Of a stretch of DNA of 64,000 bases, positions 1-11,500 are shown one piece after another (position 1 is the stretch's first letter; every line of letters starts with the position of its first letter). A program made the translations under genes and the position numbers. This DNA comes from Onchidella celtica. Taxonomy: Eukaryota; Mollusca; Gastropoda; Systellommatophora; Onchidiidae. Location of the stretch: NCBI GenBank assembly GCA_963931925.1, contig OZ007575.1, positions 38,694,846 to 38,758,845 on the forward strand, written 5' to 3'. Under the pieces are notes generated by a model that saw only the letters and a list, made by a program, of their open reading frames with translations, made no database searches and was not told the origin of the DNA.

Positions 1-1221
1 TCCCCTCATTATGACCGTGCCCTTCAAAGAAAGGACTTTTGCAAGGAAGAATTCTTGAGACGACTTAATACAGTCCCTTCCCATTATTGCAGGAAGTCAT
101 CGACGAAAAAATATTTAGAAAGAAATTTTCATACTATGGCAGATGTATACCGAGCCTATGTAGATTTGTGCAAAAGTCGAGAAACGGAGTCTATCAGCCT
201 GAAAGTCTTTGTAAATCTTTTCCATGAGGAGAACCTGTCTATTTTCCACCCCCGTAAGGACCGCTGTGACGTATGTGTCATGTATGAAACTGGGCAGGTT
301 GATGAGAAAACATGGGAAGAACACAGAGAGAAAAAAGAAAAGGCCCAGGAAGCCAAAGCCAAAGACAAATCACTGGCTAAAGAAGGGAAGGTGCTAGTAA
401 CGACAATGGACCTGCAGTCAGTCCTGCTGGCACCTTCGTCCAAAGCGTCCGCTATGTATTACAAAACAAAGTTGATCTGTCACAATTTTACTATCTACAA
501 CTTAGCCGACGGAGAAGATGTGGAGAACTTATTTTGGCACGAATGTGACGGCGGTCTCTCTGCCAATGAGTCTGCTACGTGCATTCATGACTACCTCAGC
601 AGGCACCAGACCTATGACAAATACATTTTATATTCTGATGGGTGCACTTATCAAAATCGAAATTGCACCCTGTCCAACGCCCTTTTTAAGTTTTCGAAAG
701 ACACAGGCAAAGTGATTGAACAAAAATTTTTAGAGAAAGGACACACCTACATGGAATGCGATTCAGTCCACTCGGCCATAGAAACTTCTATTGGTGACAT
801 CGACATCAATGTCCCCGCAGACTATGTGGAAAAAATAAAAAATGCCCATCGTTCGGCAAAGAAACAATATGTCGTACACTACTTGGATTATACCTTTTTT
901 CAAGACTTCAGTGCTGTGTCTGGTGTGTCCTCCATCAGACCCGGAAAAAAGGCTGGGGATCCACAGGTAGTTGACATACGCTGCCTTAAGTATAGCCCAG
1001 ATGGGACTATTTTTTATAAACTTCAGCATGACGATACAGAGTGGAAGGAAGTTCCAAAGCCCAGGAAGGCCACCGACAAAGATACAACAGCAAGCCAACC
1101 TACTAGGCTGTATAATGCTCGGCGGCCAATTACAAAAGACAAATATAATCACCTCCAGCAGCTGAAGGCAGTGATTCCCTCAGACTATCACGGATTTTAT
1201 GACTCTCTGCCCCATAATTAA
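1..1221 (+). CDS. DUF7869-like transposon-related protein, C-terminal part (5' end outside window)
   Basis: The frame is open from base 1, so this is the last 406 codons of a longer ORF ending at TAA 1219-1221. I see a CxxC pair (CDVC, near residue 91), a lysine/glutamate-rich helical stretch after it, the motif LYSDGCTYQNRN (near residue 212) and then HTYMECDSVHSAIE. This pattern fits the DUF7869 family of animal uncharacterised proteins, which often occur in multicopy, transposon-like form; an RNase H-like DDE fold is suspected from the spaced acidic residues but not shown. The frame has no stop or frameshift. AATAAA at 1341-1346 and 1412-1417 are candidate polyadenylation signals. It lies upstream of the first visible NUP210 exon on the same strand, so it probably sits in a NUP210 intron. 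The function is unknown; it could be an intact transposon gene or a domesticated one. Confidence 0.65.
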   Translation, partial: SPHYDRALQRKDFCKEEFLRRLNTVPSHYCRKSSTKKYLERNFHTMADVYRAYVDLCKSRETESISLKVFVNLFHEENLSIFHPRKDRCDVCVMYETGQVDEKTWEEHREKKEKAQEAKAKDKSLAKEGKVLVTTMDLQSVLLAPSSKASAMYYKTKLICHNFTIYNLADGEDVENLFWHECDGGLSANESATCIHDYLSRHQTYDKYILYSDGCTYQNRNCTLSNALFKFSKDTGKVIEQKFLEKGHTYMECDSVHSAIETSIGDIDINVPADYVEKIKNAHRSAKKQYVVHYLDYTFFQDFSAVSGVSSIRPGKKAGDPQVVDIRCLKYSPDGTIFYKLQHDDTEWKEVPKPRKATDKDTTASQPTRLYNARRPITKDKYNHLQQLKAVIPSDYHGFYDSLPHN

Positions 1222-1235
1222 CTTTCTGAGAGAGA

Positions 1236-1314
1236 GAAGGGTAGAGTGAGAGTAAGGAGAGAGAGAGAGAAAGTGTGTGTGTGTGTGCGTGTGAGAGAGA
1301 GAGAGAGAGAGAGA
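1236..1314. repeat. GA/GT microsatellite after the DUF7869-like ORF
   Basis: A run of GA dinucleotides, then GT, then GA again begins 15 bases after the stop codon. It is low-complexity DNA, likely in the 3' untranslated region of the ORF. Confidence 0.85.
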
Positions 1315-1529
1315 TGCTTTTATGTTAATACCTCTTGTCCAATAAATAATTTATAATTTTGCTTGTTGAAGTGTGCATGTTTGGAGAAGCTGGTGACTTG
1401 TAATTTGATATAATAAACGTGGAAAAAAATCGGCTTTGTTATATATCATTCATTTCTTTGTGGGAAAGTTGATGATGTGATCATATTTAAGTATAGGCAT
1501 TTTCAAACATAAGTTGTTTTTTTTTTTTT

Positions 1530-1860
1530 GGTCACGCCCAAGAAAGATAACGAGGTTATACGGTCAGCCAAGCAGCGTTCTGCGCGCGCTTGAACCTCAC
1601 TATAGCTTAGCGAGGTTCCAACAGCCAACTTCAGCGTGTTATAACCTGCTAAACTCCGCTTACGTAACGACGGTGGAGGTTACGTCAAATTACAACACAC
1701 GGCCCGTTCGCTAGTCCACAAAAGGGCATGGACACCAAACTACAGCTCCCTACAATGAAAACTATTAAAGATAATCAGTTTTTTCCTTCTCCTGTAAAAT
1801 TTTGATTTTGGACTTAACGAGGTTCCAACAGCCAACCAACGATATGTTAAACTACATTCA
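1530..1860. repeat. Short direct repeats (cgaggttccaacagccaa) of unknown origin
   Basis: The string cgaggttccaacagccaa occurs at about 1611-1628 and again at about 1821-1838, and a shorter cgaggttatacggtcagcc occurs at 1550-1568. The segment is richer in CpG than its flanks. It may be the end of the mobile element that carries the upstream ORF, but no terminal inverted repeat could be closed. Confidence 0.4.
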
Positions 1861-2347
1861 AAGCTGCATTGAGTGATCTTGGTTGTAGACTCCAATGCCA
1901 AAAAATAATCAAATAACAAACTTTCAAAAGGTCATCGCCACTAGACCATTTTCTATTTCTTATATTGCTGTTGTCGTTCATTTCTCAAGTGTTGCAGGCA
2001 GACACTTTAGTTTGAATGTTAGCACTGCTAGCCTTGCATTGCAAGTGCCACTCTTCTAGCTATTTTGTTAGTCTTTTTTTTTGTAAACTGCAAGGCAAGT
2101 CAGAATTTACCCAAGTATACTAATTAATTGTGGGATGGAAAGACATCAACAAAGCAAAATTATTGTCAGTAATCTGTGATAACCAGCATCATTTTTCATT
2201 TAATTTCTCATTGCCACATTTTCCTACTTCCTGCACTGAAGTACAAGGGGCAGATCAGTCTAGAGAGGCCGTGAGTTTGGTTCTGAAAAAAAAAGTTAGT
2301 GAGATTTATATGTGAGCATGTTACTAGTGTTGCAATCTCCTTTACAG

Positions 2348-2527
2348 GTATTAGCCTTTGGTGGACCTCAACCTCAGAGCAATGTAGAGTTCTCTATCAT
2401 GGACAGTCGTATCTCTACAGTGACCAGTGGTGGGCTTCTAGATGCTATGGAGATTGGTACTACCCGAGTGATAGGCAAGGCTTATGGTACAGATTCCGTC
2501 ACTGGGGAGATGGTAGTATATTCTCAG
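2348..2527 (+). CDS. NUP210: NUP210 exon (first visible)
   Basis: Acceptor tttacag and donor gtaaga frame 180 bases in phase 0, encoding VLAFGGPQPQSN...MVVYSQ. It matches the conserved lumenal block just before the IHAP motif of NUP210. Confidence 0.9.
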
Positions 2528-5500
2528 GTAAGACGTCATCAGTGGTCAAGCTTGCATGAACAGTTGTTATTTTACATTTTAAGATTTTCAGATTATTATG
2601 AAAGTTCATTTATACTTAAGGACATGGATATGCCCACTGGGCGTTTGTCATAGTGATAATGAATCTTTTAAAGCTTGATCTTTTACAAGTATCAGATATC
2701 TGGCCCTGTGACCAACATGCTAGTACACTTCTGGGCTTAAGCCATTGGTAATATGTCTGCCTTCGCCCTGATCAAATAATACAAGTTGTGGTACCTGCTG
2801 TGCAAGTTTCAGCCCATATTCAAATATTAACCAGTCCTGAGTTGAACACACTGTAAATAACACTATAGCAGTGGGTGTTTACCTCCACTGTCTTCTGATG
2901 GCCTTTTGCGTTTGTCTGTAGCTTGAAGAAATCAGTACCAAGACATAGGCGGCTATCGTGCAGAATAGTCATTAAGGCCTGGAATGGTGAAAGTCATTTG
3001 GTTGAGGGAAGGTATATCATCTCAAGAAAGGTGTTGATGTGGAGAAAATATGTTATGCATTCTGAATGACTGACAGGTGTTACAGTAATATAATGATATG
3101 ATAGACATTCAACCCTTAGAAGATGATAGGGTTGATCATCGGCCTGATTATTTTACAGTGAAAAAGATGATGGCCCAACTGTATCATAGTGAAGAAGAGA
3201 AACAGGCTGATTATATTAACACCCCACTCAGAAAGCAGTTGATTGTGTCATGGTCCGGTAGCCAATCAGAATGCTTGTTTCATAAAATCTAACAATAATA
3301 TATCAATGGCTGATCTTCCTGTTGTTGTAAACATTCATCCATTTTTGTGCTGTGAACCTGTCTTTCTGGATGGGTAACATCCAAAATACTCCCCTTCCCC
3401 AAAGGGTTAATGTCATATCGAGAGGTCCTTGTGATAGATGTATCAGTGGTGTTCTTAGGAGAAAGGAATGTTGAGTAATGTTCTACTAATTTTCTTTCCA
3501 GGATGATGCTGTGGTAAATGTGGTGACACTTAAAGGAATCAGAATCCACGCCCCCCTGACCAGACTACAAACTGGCACAAGAGTATGTGTTCTCTATTAT
3601 TACTCTGTCTTCAAGGCATTGGTTGGAACAAATATTAAATTTAATTATATACTTACATGTGTACTGAGAGTTGCAACTATTATGGCGATGATTAACCAAA
3701 GCTTTGATGACAAAAGTGGCCACAGATATCAGTGAAATTCTCTGACACTTAAGTATACACTCAGTAAAGATAAGAAGCAGGGATGGTAGAAGATTCTTCT
3801 TATCCATGTCATGTTATGTTGTTTAGATAAACTATAAATCAGGTTACTACGTTTGTTCATTTATTTTTCTTCAGCAGGACTTAAGTAAGTGAGTACTCTG
3901 CTTGTAACACCTTTTTGCACCTTGCTTTTCTGGTTTAGATCTAGATTTTGCAGATGACTTGGCACTATTGTCGCACACACACGACCAGATGCAAGCAAAG
4001 ACTACAGCTCTAAACAAAATTTCAGAATCTATTGGATTGAGGATACACCCTGCGAAGTCGAAGGTCCTAAAAATTGTTGCACCTCCAAGCGAACAAGTCA
4101 AAGTAGGAGATCAACCACTGGAAGATGTAGAGTCCTTCTGCTATCTTGGTAGTATCATTGACAATAAGGGAGGAACAGAGGCAGAAGTCAAAGCACGAAT
4201 TGGAAAGGCACAGGCAGCTTTCACGTCCTTAAGCAAGATTTGGAGAACCAAGGATATATCTCTAAAAACAAAGCTGAGGATATTCAACTCGAACGTGAAG
4301 TCAGTCCTGTTGTATGGATGTGAGACTTGGAATGCGTCCCAGGCCTGCATAAAGAGAATCCAAGTTTTCATCAACAGATGTTTGAGGAAGCTACTTAAGA
4401 TCAGATGGACAGACAAGGTCAGCAATGAAATTGTTTGGAAAAGAACAAGACAGAGCCCAGTCAGAGAGGAAATTGGTAGGAGGCGATGGAGATGGATCGG
4501 CCACACTCTCAGGAGGCCAGGAAAAAGCATCGCGAAGAAGGTATTGGATTGGAATCCCCAGGGCAAGAGATCAAGAGGAAGGCCGCGCGGAACGTGGAGA
4601 AGAGCCAGAGAAAATGATGTGCAACGAAGCGGAAAGACTTGGAATAATGTAAAGAGGCTGGCCCATGATAGAGAGGGATGGAAAGTGTTTGTTGGTGGCC
4701 TATACCCTGATCCAGGGTGAGAAAGGCAATGATGATGATTTTCTGGTTTAACTTATACATAAAAAACAGAGCAATTCTGACACGTTCCAATGCATTGGTG
4801 AGATATCTGGTTTGATGCCATGATCAGCTTATCAGTCCAGCGCATTGTGTATGCCAGTTGGTTTTGATCTTCTCTTTAGTTTATCAGTCCAAATCATTAT
4901 GTATGTCAATTAGTGTAGAAAATTGATGTTTTACATATCAGTTCAATGCATCATGCCTGCCATTTAGTCTGGTACTCATGATTAATCTGCTTGCTCTGAA
5001 GTTTTTTCCATCAGGAGTGACCAAGAATGCTAGATGTGGGAATTCAGCAGTGTTTGATAATGGTTTATGACTTTTTACTCCCCAGATGCCAGTGTATGCT
5101 GTAGGCATAACAGAGCAAGAAACACCTTTTACCTTTGGCAACTCCATCCCTCCCCTTATTTTCACCTGGTCAGCCAATAGCCGGGAGGTCATACACTTGC
5201 AGTCTGTCCATCACAAGGTCAGCAGGCCTGTATTCTTTTGTAATTCAAATGAACACTTGCGTGAATGTGTCCAGTTGTGAAATAGTATGTCAGCCTTGTC
5301 TATTGTAGTGGTAAGAAACTCCTCAACCGGATTGAGACAGGTGACAATCTTCTGAGAAGTGGGTTCTTTCATTAGATGTTTTTGGCCTTTTAACTTCCTG
5401 GCATCTTCCAGAACCTCGGCCACACTGAGGTCATGACTCTCAGTGTTCGACATCCATCTTTTTGTTGCCAGGATCAGGGAATTCTTTTCTGTAAATTTGC

Positions 5501-8500
5501 CAGCCCTATCACGAAACCACACAGATGTGAAGGGCATAATTTGTCTGGAGAGGAAAAAAAGTTTACTTGAAATTTATTCTCTACCTTGATTAAATATATT
5601 TTAGTAATCAAAACAATGGAGATATTGTACTCCGTCTTAATTAAAATTACAATTTCTGCGAGAAGTTCATAGCAGATTTGGTGAAAAAGACTTTTCATTT
5701 GGAGCTGTCTGAATGCATTTGGGTGCGGTTTCTTGACAGGGCTAGCAGAGTGCTTAGATACTTTGGATTGACAATGGATAAAATGTTGTGCATGAAATGG
5801 ATATTTTCCTGACAAAGTGAAAGGAGAAGAGATGTGGTTGAGTAACAGCTTGCAAAGTAACTACAAACATCAGCGAAATATCAGTGGTTTTGCTCTCTCT
5901 GCATCAGTGAGTCAACAATTAGGAAAGTAATCTAGAATTTGTAATGGAATAGAATGATGATTGGAAACAAAATTCTTAATGTATGAAAATACGTAGCTAT
6001 TCTGTGGCTCATGAAAATCCCGTATAGTTTTCATTTTCTTTGAGGTGTTGAGATGTATACATTTTATAGCCCATCTAAATTGCAGAATTACGCAAGACCG
6101 TTCACGAAATTTGAAACAAAGATCTACTTATCTTCAGTCCCAATTGTTGTGCATTTAAATTAACTTGGCGCTGGTTAAATATAAGTTGACATGGTCAAAT
6201 GTAAATTGACTTCAGTTTTTTTTATATATTATTCGGACACCAGTGAAGAAAACTGACTCTGTTCAGTCATACATATAACATTGGTCTGATGGACAATTGT
6301 AGGAAGCAGAGCCATATGAGTGAAGTCTTCTGAGTCATTATTAGTGTGTGTGTCTGATTTCAGAGTGGAATTGAACTGCCTGCAGACAACAACTTTGCAC
6401 AACAGGCTTTGGCCAAGGAGACAGGACATGCCACTATTAAGCTGAAGGTGCGAGTCAAGTCCAACAGTCGTTTGCAGATCTATGGAGATGCTATGTTGGA
6501 AGATGCGGTTCCAATCACTGTGAGTGTCTTCCTATCCTCCTATGTTGACACTGGTGCTGTTGCTGTTTGTAAAACCGCTGATAGTGATTTCGAGTTCAAA
6601 CACACTGATAACCTTTACATTACTGCAAATTTAGGTGCCCACAAGAGGTCTTCAAATGGGAAAGGTGAATTTCTTCCCGTGCTGTAATATTTTTTCCCCT
6701 CTCTTTTGAGCTGAGTTCTAAAACTTTATTGTCATCGTTCTTTAAGAGTGTGTAACAAAAATTGGAAAAAGGTTGTGGCTAGGGGAGAGTAGTATTTTAC
6801 ATAGAGAGCTATAGCTGAGCAGTATACACAACCTAGTAATTTCTCTAGTATTTGGCTTTGTAATTAGACTACATTCACCTTATAACAGTTACTACAGTCA
6901 TAGGGAACGGTGACAGATCTGATCTTACTGTGTCCCAGATTCTAGAAATAATATGTGTTCCAAGAGATACGTTTCCTCTAAAATTAATTGGTCAGATAAA
7001 GTATTATGAGCTGCTGCAAATTATTTTTGACAGTCAAGGTAATGGTCATTGATGTGATCCTCAGGCAAGTGTGACAGCAAAAAGTGAGATCTTGCGCTGA
7101 GTCATGTTTCTGTTTACAATTTCTGTATTGCAATTCATGTACAGAGAATCTGACTATGGTTTTGCTTTTCAACAGGTATTTGAGAGGTTGGCACTGTTGC
7201 AGCCAGCAGTCTGTCATGGTCAGATGTTGGTCACACCCAAGACGGACATTAACCTCAAGACTAACAGGTGAGACCATTAATCTTTGATAGTTTCAAGGAT
7301 ATCAGGGGACATTTGAATAATAACTACAAGTGAGCAGACCTTCCAGCCATTGCTGAAAATTTGGGATCGTCCCACATTTTAGACCTACTCCGGGATTCCT
7401 GAAAACAACACGGTCCATCCGGGATTCTCAGTACCACGCAGATTTTATATTCCCCATTTGATGAACAAAAGAAAACATGAAACAAAAAAAAACAAATCCC
7501 AGCAGAAACAATCGCCCCTTATTGTAAATATTACAGGGAGAAAAACTCTCATATGTAATTATTCTAGCCAGTCCCGAAAAATTAAATTTCCAATCAAACT
7601 TTCCAATTCCACTCGACAAAAATGTGTCTCCTTTTTGCGTCAAAAAAAAAAGAACGTGAGTAAATAATCCTAAAGACTGAATTGTATCCAAAATGGATAT
7701 GTCCACATAACTTATCATCAAAAATTGAGGCAATACACAGTTTCTTAATTTTTAATCATGTAGTCAAGCAGTTTTAGGTGCTTACATGTTCACCCTCTTG
7801 CTCCTTACAGTATAATGGAATTCTACACATTCTTTTACCTTCATTGAGAATTCAGGAAATACTTCTGTTAGTAGTTCCCATCCCTGAGTAATACACTTTG
7901 CACTGAAAATAAAAACTGAAGTGTTACAAGCTTTCTAATTTGTTGTTCAACTTCCCGTTCTCCACTTGTCAACAGAGATGTGCCTGCCAGTGTCCATTAC
8001 TTCATCATTAAGGATAGTCTTGAGATACCTGTGGTTCGCATGCTTGACCATGGTCAGCTGAGGTCGGGTCCCATCCCCGGAACGGCTGTCCTACATGTGG
8101 TGGCAGAAGAAGAATTTGGCTTGAACCAAACTCTCGTTATATTGATCAAAGTAAGCGTCGCTCTTCAGTTACTTTATTTTACTTGTTCTTTCATAGGTGG
8201 GAATTATCCTCCTCAAGGTTGGCTTCAGCCCTATTGAGATTTCCATCTGTGTTCAGCCTGTGTACATTCATGAAAATACGAAATATGCAAGCTTACAACT
8301 ACATAAAAGCCTGTCAAGTGGTTTTGATCAATATTCAACCCTTTAAGCATTTTCCAATTCCCACCTATGTTCTTTTCTCAGGTTCATTATGTCTTTGTTC
8401 TTTTCTCAGGTTCATTATGTCTTTGTTCTTTTCTCAGGTTCATTATGTCTTCTGTCCTTGATAATGTTACTCCTTTGCAAAGGTACTGAAAATTGATCAG

Positions 8501-11500
8501 CTGAAACTCATTGCCATTCCTTTTTTTTTTTTTTTTTTTATAGATTGGTTAGACATATTTGAAGGCAAAAGAATTCCGATGAAATTTTTCGAACAGATAA
8601 AATTTAAACTGAATTGAACATTCTGGAATAAAATTCTTCTGTCCTATGTGGTTTGTTTATCTCAAATTTTTATGGAAATATTATGTGTCTTCATAGCTTT
8701 TCTCATAATTTTTGTTAGTGGAATAATATCTGAAGATGGGAATAGCTGAGGACAGATCAAAGTATTTTGTGTATATGCTGAAAAGGTTTGATTTTATTCC
8801 TGTTTCCTGGCAGACTGAATACATGTTAAATAGATGTAATTTGCCTGTTTGTTTCTTTTCATGCAGGTAAAGCCAGTGTCATATCTGATGATCAACTCAG
8901 ACACAACTATTCAAACTCACTCTCCCAGCCAGCTGTCTGCTGTTCCCATTGGAACAACTCTGCAGTTTTCTGTCAGTCTGCATGATGATATAGGAGATGA
9001 GTTTTATGCTACCAACATTCAGCTGGGCATTCGATGTAACAGGTAATTTAGCCATGTAGATTTCATGGATTAGATTTGGAATGTCTGGTGGCCAGATGTG
9101 TTAGGGCAATATTAACCCTTTCGTATTTAACACGGCCAAACCCGGCCTTTAAATATGGCCCGTGATTTTTTCAACCCGCCTGAATCCCACTTTGTCTATG
9201 ACGCCGCCATGTGTTCAACCCAACTGTATCCGGTCGGCCAGTGTCCCCCAGTTTTGTAAACAATTTTGAAAGGAAGAACAGTGGATGAATAGCTATAAAT
9301 AGTAAATGATACCACCAGGTAATCTTCAGATGCCCACTGACCCAGTTTGAACCATAAAGCATGAGTTAGGCCTACAAGTAATGTATTGTATTACACATGG
9401 TCATCCAACAGGCCTGTTCCTCCCTCTAAGCCTACATCATGTATTGGTCAGCATAGGCTTGTAGTACATAGTACATGCATGTACTAGCGTGGTGCCTTTA
9501 TGTGAGGCTGTTGTATATTTGGATAACAAATGGAATGGGATGTGATAGTGTGTAATACATGTATTGTCTGTCTGTCTCAGTGGTGGTGTCACACATCTCC
9601 ATTCAGCATTTCACATTCACAAAACCAACAAGCAGATTTTGGCATTCCAATGTGAATAGGTTCATCTTTTAGTTCGTTCATTTCTCAATAAGTATGCCAA
9701 CATTCATTATCATAGACTAGTAAATGCACCCGTTCTCCGAACGATGAGTGGCAAACAAAACAAAAGAGATTGAGAGACTGCAAAGACACGTTAGACAAAT
9801 GCTGAGTTTTTTAAACTATTCGCTTACCGGGCAATCATGGACACAAAACTTCAGGGGGGAAGGTCTTCCCCCCGTCCGCGCAACTTACCAAAAAGTAAAC
9901 AAACATAATTAATATGATGACCTCCCCTAACCCGCGCTTTCGTTCTTTCTTTCTTCTTTCTTTGTCCCATACAAATACTAAACCCAACCATTTGATAAGC
10001 CCGCTGAAAAGTCCCCTCTTTAGTGTGTTTTCTTGACTGGCGCGGACGGGTGGAGGACTTCCCCTTCAGGGTATACCCAACATTGCCTGTGTAACATTGT
10101 CAGCATCAAGCTGAGCACATGTCTTGTTTACTTTCAAGCAGGCCACGCTCAAAGGAAATGGCATATTCGATACTGTGTATCGGTTTTGCTCGCGCCCAGT
10201 AAAGAGGTTGAGGAATCGCCATCCATAACAATTATATAAACATACATTATGGCATCCATGCAGCCCGACAGGATAAAAAACAGTAGGCCTAGGCCTAGAT
10301 ATACCAAAATTGTGAGTGTCTCGCTTAAAGGCCATGAAAATAAAATAATGCTTAGACGTCATGCAGAAGTTTGCGCAAAATGACAGCCTTCGATACTGAG
10401 TATCGATTGCTACACCGATACGCAACACTCTAACAATCATAAAAACTACACCAGGAATTTAGTCCGGGTTTAAACGCTAAGGCGTTTCAGTTTTCAAAAA
10501 AATATAAGAAGTGGTTAAACGCAAAAACTAAGCCAGCCATGCAACTCGGCAGTATCAAAAACGGTAGTATGCAAACTTTCAAGTGTCTAGCTTGAATGGC
10601 CATGAAATGCATAGGCGTCACAGACAGTTTACCCCCTGCTCTCATTATTATAAGAAGATGTGATATGGAGGCTACAATTTCCAGTTTAGTGAAGGCGCGC
10701 AGCAGCGGTGGCCATAGGGCTGAAAAATGTAAACAAATCAGGGCGGCCACGTAGCCAGGAATTCGGTCATTAGAAATGCTTCACAAGTAGCCAGGATAGA
10801 AACACAAAAGGGTTAAACCACCCCTAGAGTAAGCCAGATCCAGATTCGCTCACATTTTCTGTGAATACATAAGGTATTGCCTTTACATTATTTATGATGG
10901 GTTGGGTAGACTTGATGTCCTCAGCAAATTTTCAGCTGAAGTCACGAGATCTAATATCTTTCACAGCCATGGGTTTAGTCTCTGAATATCCAGAGCAATG
11001 ACAGGCCATCTGGTGAGCTGGTGAAATGATGTATACAGTAGGCTCAACATGTACATTTTATGAAGAGATAGGAAAAGCTGGAGAACTCAAAATGCAGTGT
11101 AGATATATATGACCATGCTATGAAATCAAGTTACTTTAGGTCAGTGTTTCTTTACCCTTTTTGTCCCAACCCCATTTCAATTTTCAACACATATGCGCCC
11201 CACCATGATCAGACAAAGTAAGTAGGCGGTATATAATACAAAAAATGTTGTTACAAGAACATACGTCCCCCAAGTTTTTTTGCGTCAGAGGTATGCATTT
11301 TAAAGCCTTTTGTGATTCCAGAACTAGAGAGCTCCTACCAAAGTACTCCTGACAACAGCCTTAATTAATTATTCTTTCAGATCTTCTTTTTGTTTTCATC
11401 CTGTTTTTTTGGTTGAAAGGATAGAAGGCAGGGTTAGGGATTCGATCAGATAGTGCGGGGTTAGGGATAGGTATGTATGTATATGTACATGCCCTTAGCG

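Noticed and set aside
6409..6687. Read-through extension of the NUP210 exon at 6364
   Set aside because: Donor gtgagt at 6520 and the exact phase match to 7176 make the later codons intronic.
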